This document shows, one piece after another, positions 48,714 through 60,854 of a stretch of 64,000 nucleotides of DNA (positions are counted from its first letter, which is position 1; every line of letters starts with the position of its first letter). The notes below the pieces were generated by a model that made no database searches, was not told where the DNA came from, and saw only the letters and a program-made list of their open reading frames with translations. The DNA lies in contig NC_071668.1 of assembly GCF_028554725.1 (NCBI RefSeq), forward strand, positions 77,222,719 to 77,286,718, given 5' to 3'. The stretch is from Zeugodacus cucurbitae. Taxonomy: Eukaryota; Arthropoda; Insecta; Diptera; Tephritidae. The position numbers and the translations under genes are program-made.

Positions 48714-50844
48714 TCACAGGCACACAAAACTGCGTGGAGTGTTACTTAGCAATAGAATATGCTGCAAAATTTAGTTTAGCATAATTTTTGTTTTTATTTT
48801 ATTTTACGTTTTATATGTATTTGAAGAGAAAAAAGTGTAGTATTCTTATTTGCATAGCGTAGCAAACGATTTGTACTCTTTTTTATCTACGAAAAAGCTA
48901 CGGAAGTAATCGATGCGATTTGTTTAATTACTGCAAATTCTTAAAACAAAAAAATATTTATCCAAAAGCTTTTGCGTGCAATTAAGCTTTACACGTAAGC
49001 ATTTTCTAAGTATTTATAATTATGAAGTTAGGCATAATTTTATTAGTTGATATTCGTTTTGAGTTCTGTAAATTAATGCTCGTAAATTAAACAAAAACTG
49101 AGCTAGTAATTATTTTATATTTTATCTTTGAGTTTAATTAATATTGTATATGTATTTATTTGTAAGGCACATTCCATATACAGACGTACATATACATTTG
49201 TACTGGCAGTAATGAAATTTTTCACATAACCGAATAACCGGGTTTGCATTGAAGTGCTGGAATTTAGCTTTAGATCACTTGAAACAGTCTATTTTTTGTA
49301 AAAAAAGAAACTTTCTGATGTTTTGTGTCTCATTCAAATCCCGTCACTTACTTAGAATTTAAAGAAATATTTCGAAATTATTATTTTGCTATTTAAAACG
49401 AAAATACAATACGAGCGTAATTTTAGTAATCCGTTAACTCAAATGGATCCTAACCTTTAGTGTTCCATTTCATGTTTATATTGCAATTAAAAACACTTTT
49501 CACCTACGCTTTACTCGGTAAAGAGTTCGAATTTCTATTAAACCGTGTTATTTATTTTAGAAAGAAAAAACTAAATGCAATAATTTAACTAATGTGTTCT
49601 AATAGTTTTATGTTTCTGTCTAATATTTTATATGAAAATGTAATAATTCAGTAATATTTTATAACTAATTTATAAAAAAACATATTTACTCAAATTATTA
49701 TAATTATTATTTTTCACTTTTTAAGTTTAAGCGAACATTTAGCATAAAACTGACAAACAAACAAAAGTACATACTATAAAAAACGAAGTGCAAAAAAAAT
49801 AATATTTTACTAATTAATAAATTTCACTCTTTTGTAAGGAAAACTAAAAAAAAAAATCGTTTTTTATTGGTTTTCTAGTGCTTTCGGCAAGCTTTTCTGA
49901 CGATGAAAGCTTTCGATCGAGATTTTCGCTCTGTTTCAAATATTAGGCCGGCTGCTGTTGAGCTTTTGTGACACTAAATCGCTTTGAGGTATGTTCCCAG
50001 CTTCCGCTACTCTCGGAGGAAAGTTTACAGAAAGTTTTGTAAAGTCGAATATAAGCTTTAAAATTTATATCTTCGATTATCGATATAATTATCTTTGATA
50101 AAATTTATATCGTTTTGTTTGAAATATTAGTTCCTTTGGGAAAAGTTTACAAAAATTTTTGTATAGCTTAATAGAAGATTTAAAATTTATATTTTCGATT
50201 AACGCTCCCGGAAGCTTTGCCGGATGACAGCTTTTGCAGAAGACATTCGTTATGCTTGAAATATTAGGCTCTTTGTGACTCTATTTCGTGCTTTACATAT
50301 GTTCCAAGATTCTGATACTGTTTGCGGTGGCATGAGAGCTTTAAGAACAATTTTTTACAGAGCAGTTGAACTTTCATCTAGATTTAAGGAAGGCTGAGTT
50401 ATAATGAACGTTTTATACAATCAAATTATAACCTAAGCTGATGTGACGCTATTGTAGTCCTATTCGATCCCATGTTGATCCAGTTCTATATTTTTCTAAA
50501 AATTTTATACATATACAGTTCTTTGGAAGCTTGTTAGATTTTAAGTGTTTTACCGTGTTAAGGTATTCAAACCCGCTGAAGTTTTAAATGATACTAAAAT
50601 TCATTTCAATGATGAAAGTTCTCTAGTATTTCTGTAGATATGTCTGTATCAGCAATCCATAAAAATTTAATGCACTGCAAAATGTAAATGGATTTCGCTT
50701 GTCGTTTTGAATATTTAATTAAACACGATACGATTCAATGAAGTATACTATTTGTTATGGCACCTGAGGTCTATAAGCCCAGTGATTGCATAAAAAGGCA
50801 TTTGCTGTTGCAGCTAACGGACAGTCAGTCAATATTTCTACGAA
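48714..50844. other. Intergenic region between loh and the pickpocket gene
   Basis: AT-rich. Possible loh poly(A) signals are ATTAAA near 49086 and AATAAA near 49817; none is decisive. A degenerate direct repeat occupies about 49880-50340. No gene seen. Confidence 0.6.
49880..50340. repeat. Degenerate direct repeat, about three units
   Basis: Words CAAATATTAGGC / GAAATATTAGTTCC / GAAATATTAGGCTC, AAAGTTTACA and AAAATTTATAT-TTCGATTA recur in order at spacings of roughly 130-190 bases. Confidence 0.45.
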
Positions 50845-53477
50845 ATGTACATACAAGTACAGCCGTCTAAACACAAGCCACAAGCGCGAAAACAGGCGTT
50901 TTGTGGAAATTTTCGTTGGTTGAAGCGCATTGGACTGTATATAAAAAATTATTTCACCGAAAGTTGCATACACGGCTTCGCATATTTGGTTAGAGAGCAG
51001 CTGATTTTGATTGAACAGTAAGTTGGAAAAGAAGACAGTGGTTGAAGTAAGCTTAAAATAATATAATTTAATAATATAATTATTTTCATGAAAACTCCCG
51101 AAAGTATTTTTTGGCTGTTACTCTTGATAGTTTCTGTTGGCATGTGCATCTTCACGGGTCTGCAAACGATGGATAAGTATAAGACTAAGAGCACCGTGAT
51201 GGGTCTAGAGCGTGACTTCTACTTCTGGCGCACACCAGTACCCAGCCTCACTGTCTGTCCTATGCGCCGTCTAAGCCAGGAGCTCTTCGATAAGTATTGT
51301 CAGTACGTTAGAATTTTACCGTTAACATAACTTTTATGTAAAGCAAAAAATAAATGTTTTTTCCATTTCTCATTCACTCAAGCAAAAAGAAAATAACCGG
51401 TCAGCCGAAAGAGGATTTCTATATATTCCTTGAGACCTTGGCCAATTCGACATATTTCAACTTCGACAATATAACTGTACGTCCGAGCATCGATAGCACG
51501 CTGGATCGCTTGCGTTTGCGGCCTGCTCAGTACATGTCCTTGATATATAATCTAACCACCGATTTCACACAGATGGAGGATGAAAATGAGCGCATACGGC
51601 TGAATGATGGCTTTAAGGAATTCCTTGTGCGTCAAGTGCTAACCGAATTCGGCATTTGCTATTTGGCTAACAGCTATTTACACAATGAGTATACAGCACG
51701 CTATATTTTGTTCGGGAAATATCCGAAGATCAACAAGGAACATGTTAACGTGCTTTTGGGTAGTTACTTCGATAGTATATTGATGATTTTATCGGTACCG
51801 AAGGCTTTCGAAAGTATTGGGGTGAGTTGGTGGAGTTTATGAAGAAGCATGTTGTATCCTAAATTATTCAACTCTGCAGGTTTTCATACACTCTTCACAT
51901 GATGCCTTAAAAATTGAGCAAAAGTTCTTCTATACCAACGAGGCCGTGTACTACAAAGCGGAGACACGAGAAATAATTGCCGAAGACGGTTATGAAAAGT
52001 TAGCTTAATCCAATTTCTAAGATCAATATGAAATTTTTTAGTTTATAGAATTATTTTTTCATCTATTTTCAAATGCTTGCAGATCTACCACAGTGGCTCA
52101 ACGCAATTGCCGCTTTCCGCATGAGTCGAATTTGGTGCATTTTGAAATTTACACTAAAAGCTTTTGCATGCAGGAATGTCGACTAAATCTGGTTTACAAG
52201 AAATGCAAATGTATACCGCATTTCTATCCGAATCGAAGTGAGTTGAAAATATAAAGAGACCTTTGATCAGTTTATATATTCAGTTTTACAGTTAAGAATC
52301 CGAAGCCGGTTTGCTCGTACACAACGCTAAAGTCCTGCGTGGCTAAAAATGCAGGTATTTACCGTATTATATATGTCCCGTAGTTCCTAGGTGGAACATA
52401 GGGTCTTAATAATAGTGTCGAAAATATTTTTTTTTCAAATCCCTATTAATTTTAGAATACTTTCGCCGTTTACACAGTTCAAAAGCTCGGAAGACAACAC
52501 ATTGCCATTGTATGGACTCTTGTTTCAATAGCATTGTAGTGGTAAAAAGTGTAGAGGTAAGACTTCGATATATATTGACAATTGAAAAGGCTAGAAAGGC
52601 CAATGACTCTTTGGAAATGTTCACATTTAGGAAACTAAGAAGTGAGCTTCTTAGTGAAATTAATTTCCTTAAAAACCAAAGAGAGAGCAAGCAATATACA
52701 TGAAAAGAGTATCTTAGTTCATTTAAGGTTCTTAAATATGGTATATCGGTGCGTATTTTCAAAAGAACTTCTTGGCAAATGACAAATGAGCTATCTGAAA
52801 TTTATATAATATACTCAGTCATATTTCTATGAACTCCAGCCGTTTTGGTAATATAAAAATCCGGGTCTGTTATATAGAACCGATGGTCGTGGGAATGTAT
52901 CCGCTTGTTGATAGCAGTAAAAGTTAGAAGATCCGGCTCTACAGACTCTTAGAAGAACAGCCACATTCTACTTCTGTTATGGTGACAAATGCCATACATC
53001 CGGGTCTTTATTCAAATACACTTAAACGATAGGGATTATCTTTCATTAACTGTTTAAGTCCCAACACGTCCTTTAAAGCCTCATCTGTAAAATTACTGTT
53101 TGCTGCCTCTAGTGATACATACAGACATTAATACCAGCGAGTATTTCCAAATTGTAATGATTATTTCTCATTTGAATATTAGGTTTTAGCAAACCTCAAT
53201 GTGTTTCAGACTGGTTTCACTGTCGGCCTTGAAGTAACCACTTGGCCACTGGAGTTGTTGAAACGACAAGTGATTTTTACTTTTACCGATTTGTTGGGTG
53301 AGTGATGGAAATAATGGTGGCGTTTAGTATTTTTGGTTGTGCAATAATTAATTCATTGCAGTTGCTGTTGGTGGCGCGGCGGGATTGTTCCTTGGTTTCA
53401 GCGTGTTGGGTGCCATTGAGTTCTTTTACTACTTTTCATTGCGCTTGCTATGGTATCTGAGAGGTTATAGATATTAA
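50845..53477 (+). CDS. Pickpocket-family DEG/ENaC sodium channel
   Basis: Subunit of an amiloride-sensitive-type trimeric sodium channel in the plasma membrane; fly members act in touch, taste, pheromone and fluid sensing. Nine exons: 50845-51017, 51105-51302, 51383-51821, 51880-51998, 52083-52237, 52292-52354, 52456-52556, 53183-53297, 53362-53477; all phases agree, giving 492 residues, normal for the family. Seen: N-terminal His-Gly gating motif (CIHGFAYL, residues 43-44), TM1 about 59-77, a cysteine-rich extracellular loop (VAQRNC, CMQECR, CKCIPHF, HCHCMDSC), and TM2 from about 455 with the GFS selectivity-filter triplet at 466-468. The ATG at 50845 is the first after an in-frame stop at 50815. 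The exon-2 acceptor has a weak pyrimidine tract, but the join reads LIEHIFWLL as expected. Poly(A) signals AATAAA at 53497 and 53707. Which Drosophila ppk it matches I cannot say. Confidence 0.92.
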
Positions 53478-53786
53478 TAGCGAGGTGAAGTTTATAAATA
53501 AACAGCCACTTCCGGTGTTTAGTAGCTACCACTACACATATATAGATTCCTTGAGTATAACAACATTTTACCGATTTTCAACGCAATTTACTACGAATTA
53601 CTACTATTTACTAAACACTATTATTGTGTGCACCGAAAAGCTTAAATGCGTGCTTAAACAATATTTATTTACACGGCTTCGCCCATCGCATAACTCATCA
53701 CCGCATAATAAATGCGCAAATCAATACCGTTACTGACTTCCTTTCTAGCTGCTAATGAAAATTTTCGATAATTTGAATCAGTCACT

Positions 53787-55703
53787 ATGAGTTTCTGGGT
53801 GAAGAATCACGACGGTTCGACGATTTTGGATAAACCGCCGCGCATTGTGCCGCTCTTCAATCCCGGTCAACGGGAGTTTCTCGAAGATGAGCACCGCCAC
53901 CGCATTCAAATGCAGAAGCGCGCACAAGAGGGCAGCAAATCCACCGAATACTATATACGCAAACAATCGACACTGGACGATGCACGCCTGCTGGACGAGC
54001 ACGACTCCTTCTACAAGACAACGAAGAGCTTACTCGTGCTCTTTCAGATTATGGGCATAATGCCCATTCATCGCAATCCGCCCGACAATAATTTGCCACG
54101 CACTGGCTTTTCGTGGAGATCGCATCAAATGCTATATGCGATATGCATTTTCTCGCTCGAGACATTCATTGTGGCGATGGTGCTGCGTGCGCGCGTCAAG
54201 AGTTTCATCGAACAGCCGGACAAGCATTTCGACGAGGCAATCTATAATATCATCTTCATCAGTTTGTTGTTTACGCATTTTCTGTTGCCGGTGGCGAGTT
54301 GGCGTCACGGTCCGGAGGTGGCGATTTTCAAGAACATGTGGACGAATTACCAATATAAGTTTTGGCGTGTCACCGGTGCGCCCATTGTGTTTCCGAATCT
54401 ATATCGCCTCACCTGGGGTCTCTGCATATTCTCGTGGGCGCTGAGTATTGCCGTCAATGTTTCGCAGTACATTTTGCAACCGGACTTTGAGTTTTGGTAC
54501 ACGTTCGCTTACTATCCCATCATTGCGATGCTGAATTGCTTCTGCAGCTTGTGGTATGTTGAATGAATGAGATAATTTTTTAAGGTGATCGGTTATTGCT
54601 TTCGAAAGCTAAATTATTCTACTTCTAAATCTATTTCTATTCTATTTCGAATTTCTGTTTCTCTTTAGGTACATAAATTGCAATGCTTTTGGCACGGTTA
54701 GTGAAGCCCTTGCAGAACACTTGGAATTAACCCTTAAAAGCGACAAACCAGCAGAAAAGTTGACCGAGTTTAGATACTTATGGGTGGATCTGAGTCTCAT
54801 GATGCAGCAGTTGGGTAAGGCGATGACGAACCTATTACTAAAATGGACCCAGTGTTCGTTGATAAGTTTCTAGTGCAGTCTGTCTTTCAGTAATCATATC
54901 TTAAATAGTGAATTCTGGGTGCAAGAGGGTTAAACTTTGTTCAACGTTAATAATGTTATTCGACCTAAAAAGTGTGGAATCTAATTTCTTTAGAGAGCTT
55001 ACGAGACTTCTGATCGTATGTTCAAACAAAATCGTTCCGCAATGTGTTCCACTCTACCTTAAGATTAGTTTTTATCTCAAATAAACAATCCCCACGAACT
55101 TTTCTACATTATATCAGTCATAGATCTACCACTTAACTCACAAATGTCGTTTTTCTTTCACTCTCCCCACAGGCAAAGCCTACTCAAATATGTATGGTAT
55201 GTACTGTTTGGTCGTCTTCTTCACAACACTCACTGCCGCCTATGGTTCGATAAGTGAGATCATGGATCATGGCGCAACGTACAAGGAAATCGGACTATTC
55301 GTCATTATGTTCTATTGCATGAGTCTGTTGTATATAATCTGCAATGAGGCACATCATGCGTCGCGCAAAGTGGGCTTGGATTTCCAAACGAAATTGCTCA
55401 ATGTCAATTTAATTGCTTTGGATACGGCCACGCAGCGAGAGGTGCAAATGTTTTTGCTCGCGATTGCGAAGACACCGCCCATAATGAACTTGGATGATTA
55501 CGCAAATATTAATCGTGAGCTCTTTTCATCGGTGAGTAGAGAGAGAGAGTGGCGCATGTAATTTGATGTAATTATTTATTGTACCCTTGCAGAACCTCAC
55601 CTTTATGGCCACCTATTTGGTTGTATTGCTGCAATTTAAGATTACCGAACAAAGAGGCCTGCGTGATAATCAACCAGAGTCGAAAATGGATTATGGCGCA
55701 TGA
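53787..55703 (+). CDS. Gr21a: Carbon-dioxide gustatory receptor, Gr21a-type
   Basis: Seven-transmembrane insect gustatory receptor. In Drosophila, Gr21a and Gr63a together form the CO2 receptor of antennal neurons. Exons 53787-54553, 54669-54814, 55173-55531 and 55593-55703, in consistent phase, give 460 residues. Evidence: long near-invariant blocks known in this subfamily (FDEAIYNIIFISLLFTHFL, LQPDFEFWYTFAYYPIIAML, YGMYCLVVFFTTL) and the family C-terminal signature TYLVVLLQF at about 431-439. The unusually high conservation is typical of the CO2 subfamily and unlike most gustatory receptors. Length fits Gr21a better than the longer Gr63a; that choice is from memory. It starts 309 bases after the channel gene and ends 222 bases before the convergent mannosidase stop. 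Confidence 0.9.
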
Positions 55704-55746
55704 ATTGGAGAAATGAAAGTGCGAGCTCAATTTGTGCATATATGTA

Positions 55747-55756
55747 TTTATTTATT
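55747..55756 (-). terminator. Poly(A) signal of alpha-mannosidase
   Basis: Two overlapping AATAAA words on the minus strand, 170 bases after the mannosidase stop. The transcript end would fall close to, or just beyond, the end of the Gr21a coding region on the other strand, so the two 3' ends probably abut or overlap. Confidence 0.6.
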
Positions 55757-55925
55757 TGGGAGACCCGCAGCTGCCTCGACCACTAATCTAGTTAATCATT
55801 CCACTACAATATATTTCACTTTATACTCAATGCATATATATAGCATGCGAGATTTTCATGTACAACTACATAACTGTATGTTCAAAATATTAACTGCAAA
55901 AATCACCACCGTCTTTTACTTCGCT

Positions 55926-58900
55926 TCAATTGTCTTTCTGCAAAGTGAGTATGTAGGTGCGCATTTCCATTGGACTCAGTTCTATGAGGAAACGATCATC
56001 GCCGTTTGCATAGTTCTCCGGCAAAGTCTGCCTTGGCACCTTAAGCTTACGCAGCTTCTCTGCACGCTCGCGATTCAGTTCCTGGGACTCCTCGGTCACA
56101 CGTTTTAGACGGTTCGTTTGCACTGCTAGTTGTTCATCATCTTCTTCTTCTCCCTTAGAGATTTTCGCTTGGTTGTAGTATTTAGCACCCAGTAGAGGTC
56201 GGTCGGCTCTTAACAAAAGCTGGTGCTCAAGTGACTTTTGGTAAATGCCATAAGAGTTGTAGGCTACCTCAGGCGAATCCGGCACGAATTCCATACGTTT
56301 GTTATCGCCCAACCAAGCATTTGCTGCCAGCGTAGTTTCACGCATATCAGCGATTTTTAAGCTCGACAATACGCTTTGAACATTGAACTGTACGGCCTTT
56401 GAGTACTCGGGGTCTTCATCCTTCTCAAGTATGTGCTCGAAGCGTACGAGCACTTCGTTCTCATACCACGGTTCGTAGGTCATAAGGTGGATATTTTTCG
56501 GTAGCTCCAACTCTATGCCGGTGAACTGTAATATTAAGAAAACATTAATTCGGATATTAAAGGACAAAAAGAGACTTATGTACTCACAATATTAGTAAAG
56601 TTCTGACGCCAATCATCATAGGCTATATTCTTAGCGTCACTGAAGAAACTCCAGACGGGTAATAATTTGCGCAACTGTGTAAAACGTTCGATTGCCTGTG
56701 TTGTTGGACTTTGCCGTTTGTTTGATGAACCCACAACTAGATAGTGTGTGCCACGGGCTACCAAACCCTCTCCGTAAGCGGTCTCATTCAAGGCCTCGTC
56801 AACACCGAAGGCATCGTCATGCAATAAACGTCGATGAACCATCAGTTCCAAAGAGCCAGCACCCATGGAGCTGCCGCCCTGTGCGCGGTCCGTTAATATG
56901 GCCATGCGTGCATTTTCATCCTCCAATGCGATCTTTGTGGTGATGGGATAATAATTGCCAGCGGTGTGTTCCAATAATTTGACCTTCCAAGTATCGCGAT
57001 GATCTCGTTTACGCTTAAGCATTTCGCGTCCATTAGAGTCAGTATAGAAGATACCCGCTGAATTTATATCCGAGTTGAAACGACTAACGATCTCTTTGCC
57101 CTTACCGTCATCCACTGGTATCGGCCCCACGAGCCATTCAAATTCAGCATAGTGCTGTTGTCGATACACACGCACTACTTGACTGACCCACTCATTGAAT
57201 TGTTGATGGACCTCTTCGACGAGATTACCGCGGTAGACTTTGAGTTTCGGTTGCAGAGAAATCGAACGGACTTGATCGCGTGCGGGGCGGAAAATATATG
57301 CACCCGAAGAACGATTACGGAATTCGCGGTTGTTGCCTATAGCGCCTTCGTAATACACAAATTCTTGGTTAATAATGCGTGTCATGCCGTCAGCTGTGAC
57401 AGTCACAAGAAATCCGTTTGTGTCGAAGTTGAGTCGAATATACTAAAATACCGAAAATGAAGAACGATGAGCTTTAGTCGCAAATATACAAGAACTTACC
57501 TCGTTTCCTATGCTTGTGAAGCTCGACTCGTTTACGGGATCCGCTACTGGTTTCATGCGGTTGCCATTTGTTTTTGTTATATAAAAAGACTTGTAGCCCA
57601 GTGGCGGCAGCGAATTTGCAAGGAAAACAAGTTCATAGAGTGCGCTAGATTTTCGGAAGTTGAGATCCTGAACTGGCGTAGGTACTGGTAAGAACTGCGT
57701 CTCCATTGTCACGTCTGCGAAATAAAAGTAAAATTATACATTTAATGTACGCGATTTTATTTGCTTCACACTTACCGTCGAAATCCTTAACCTCATAGTT
57801 AACGTCCGGCACTGGTACACGTACGAATTCCGAAACCGTTCGCGCCAATGGGTTGTACAAAGTCAAAATAAATTTGTCCGCCTGCTCGGGCACGGCGCAC
57901 GAACTAATATTGAGCAACGTACACGTTTCAAATTTAAAGGTGTATTCTTTTTTGGGACCAGTAGCCCAACGACGTTCACGTGCTCCAGACTCTGTAACAC
58001 TTGTGGGCACGGCGGTGTCCACAGTCAACTGATTCAGAACTTCCTTTGTATTGGTGGCACATGCGCGAATAGCTACTTCCAGATGACGCGCATAGTCGGC
58101 AGCAACCGCCTGCTTTTCGGTGCCGGTGACTGCGTCGTGATGCTGCATGACTCCCATCATTTCGCGCATGAATGAGAGATGTGGATCGAATTGGCCGGCG
58201 GTTTTGGGTGCCATAGCGGTGAGCTGCTTACAAACCTGGAGAAAATGATTGCCAACGCGTTCGTAACGCTTTAGTGTAGGCCGAGAGGTGAAGTAACCCG
58301 TCCAATAGGCGTGCGGATCGGAGGCGTACGGGAAGAAATCGTCGTCCTTTGTGGGCCAACTTATACCAGCGTCATGCAGGGACTTCAAATAACAGGAGGG
58401 CGTCGAATAGAGTAGATTTACATTGGAACCATTCACTTGTCGCTCATTTGTGTATCTGTGATGTATTAGAAGAAGGTTGTGAGCTGGTTTCTGCTAACTG
58501 GTAGACATGAATGTATTTAAGAATTTAGATAATGGCGCCAAAGTTGTTGAGGGTTGCCGAAAATTTTGCTTTAGCTTTGCTTTCTACTCACTTGATTAGC
58601 TTATCGAGGTTCTTGAACCAGCTATTCGCATTTTGATAGTGAAAATCTTCACCCATTGTAACGAGTATGTTATCGGTGCGATAGCCCTTGGACATATTGC
58701 GTGAAATTGCGATGAATTCATCGACCTAAAAGATATAATATGATGAAAGAAACTCAAAGCTAAACACGATCGGAAATGGTAAAGGGCAGGTATTGGAATA
58801 TATCGAAAACATAGCAGACAAAACTATTTAAGCCATATGCCATTCAAGATTCGACGTGGATGAGAAATGAGAGAAATGTCTTTAGTTTTCTAAGCTGTTG

Positions 58901-60854
58901 TCGTGAACTAATTTAATGCTATCCTTCAAAGCTGTAATCATAAATTTTGCCACCCTTTTCAGCAACCTTTTCATCAACTTTTTGCCAATATTGTTTCGAA
59001 TATGTGTTCTCGCTTAATTCATTAGCAAACCTTATCAGTTTATCCAAGTTTTTGAAATAGACATTCGCATCCTGGTACGTAAAATCGCCTCCCATCGTTA
59101 TGATTATGTTGTTAGTGCGATAGAATGGTGCTTGTTGATCAATGAATTTCAAAATATCATTCACCTAAGGTACGTATATAATTGCATTCCTTTTTAATTA
59201 CTTATGATTACATGTTAAAGTAATGATTAACTTACGCGGCGCTTAACATTATTATCTGGACTATGCTTGGCGTCGATTATCGGCTCGTCAGCGCAAAGTA
59301 TGTCGAAGCAAAAGCCGGGTGGTGGTTGGTATTGATTATATAGAGCGCCAGTGAAGAGATTAGAGGAATCATCTGAAAATGTTAAGTAGTTATATGTACT
59401 TATAGTTTTCGATGTATACTTTTTAATTTTAAACAAGAATAAATTTAATTTCAATGCAAATAACACGCACCCAAATTAGCCGAAGCGCGCCATATCATCT
59501 CCGCTGTTTTGGTCGTCAAACGCTCCATTTTGTCCTGGTAATCTAGACGTCCGAAGAAGAGACCGTCGAAACCCATTTGCGCAAACATTGAAGCCATTTC
59601 ACGTGAGTGCCCAAACGGATCGATCTGCCAACCGATGCGTGGACGCGCACACTCACCAAAAGTGTCATTGAGGCGCCTAAAAACATTAAATTTAAATCAA
59701 ATATTTTATAAATTACATGTAGCCTACCGCAAGCCCCAGGTAAACTGATCGACAATACTCTGATAATGCGCTGTCGCCTCATCATTCATACTCCAGGCGC
59801 CACCAATGAACTCCAGCCGTCCCTCGTTCACCAGCATTTTCACTTGCTGCTGTAGTTCGGGTTCCTGTTCACGCCACCATTTGAAGAAGAATGCCGACTC
59901 AACATAGATGAAACGCTTTTCGGGATCGCGCAACAGTTCCTGCACTACCGAGTCTAAAATATATTGCACGCCCGCCTTTTGTATAAGTGTTTTGCTGCCA
60001 TAATAATATTGATCGACTGTCTTCAGCCAGCCCACATCGTCATGGGTGTGTGGCACCAGATGGACATTCAACATGTTGGGTTTGGTTTTGGGGCAGCTCT
60101 GTGACATTTTTTGAGTGTGGGAAGAAAATTTATTGATTGAAAATTGGATTATATATGGGTGTAGGGAGTGATGAGGAATAGGGTGTATATTGATCTAAAG
60201 GACCGAAATATGATTTCGCAATTAATTTCATATTTCAGATGCATTACAAATAGCATTAAGCACAGCTTTGACAAGCTTATTACGGAAGCATATCGATATG
60301 TATTTAGAGATATCTTATAAATGAAGTCAACTATAATATAGTATCAGAGCTGGACGCTCTTTCAAATAATTTTTTAATTTCTTTATGTTTATCTTGAAAT
60401 TTATATTCGTAATGGTTCGTGTTTGTTTTAAAATAAACCGAAAAAATAAATATGAAGATATTGACTACAAACTACACAAGAATTAAATAAATAAATTTTC
60501 AAAACATTTATATTGGAATTCCATGTTTTCGCTGTTAAAGATCTTGTCAATAGATAAAAAAGTATATTTTTAAATAATAATTTAAACAAGCATATATTAT
60601 ACGCTAAAGTATCTGTGATTACATGTAAAGTAAATAAAAAAAATAAATTTATATATAGTTATATACATATGCTGTATTCATAGCACTGTCTTATCACTCA
60701 CCTCATAACCGCATTTCTTTCCAGCCGCTATTTCTTCATGCTCTGCGCGCTGTGGCCGCGCTTCGCACAAGTTGTTATGCAGCGCACATAATAAGAAAAT
60801 AACGAAAATCTTCAGGGAACTGCCGAATGGGCAGCTACTTGCAGTCGAATGCAT
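55926..60854 (-). CDS. LManII: Lysosomal alpha-mannosidase, glycoside hydrolase family 38
   Basis: Zinc-dependent retaining mannosidase that trims mannose from N-glycans in the lysosome. Minus-strand exons: 60854-60702, 60098-59728, 59676-59471, 59372-59236, one of 59164-59031 or 58725-58592, 58455-57776, 57714-57500, 57442-56588, 56525-55926. Phases agree; 1116 residues. Seen: signal peptide (residues about 10-33), PHTHDDVGW at 67-75 (zinc ligands His and Asp), GWQIDPFGHS with nucleophile Asp about 194, MQHHDAVTGT near 440 (zinc His), and a large beta-rich C-terminal half. ATG 60852-60854 is chosen because it gives a clean signal peptide; an upstream in-frame extension exists but is Arg-rich. 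The Drosophila counterpart is probably LManII (from memory). A TATAAA near 60890 is too close to the ATG to be a sure promoter. Confidence 0.92.
58592..58725 (-). other. LManII: Alpha-mannosidase alternative exon 5b
   Basis: 134 bases, phase 0 in and phase 2 out, acceptor TTTTAG and strong donor GTGAGT. Reads VDEFIAISRNMSKGYRTDNI then TMGEDFHYQNANSWFKNLDK. Tandem duplicate of exon 5a; splicing both in series would shift the frame, so they should be mutually exclusive. Confidence 0.8.
59031..59164 (-). other. LManII: Alpha-mannosidase alternative exon 5a
   Basis: 134 bases, phase 0 in and phase 2 out, exactly like exon 5b. It reads VNDILKFIDQQAPFYRTNNI then TMGGDF and FKNLDKLIR, homologous to 5b. 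Its donor is GTTTGC, weaker than the GTGAGT of 5b. If the donor is skipped the frame runs 38 codons further to a stop at 58919, giving a truncated protein. Confidence 0.7.

Noticed and set aside
55713..56108. 131-codon plus-strand open frame after Gr21a
   Set aside because: Overlaps the last exon of the minus-strand mannosidase, whose frame is fully supported.
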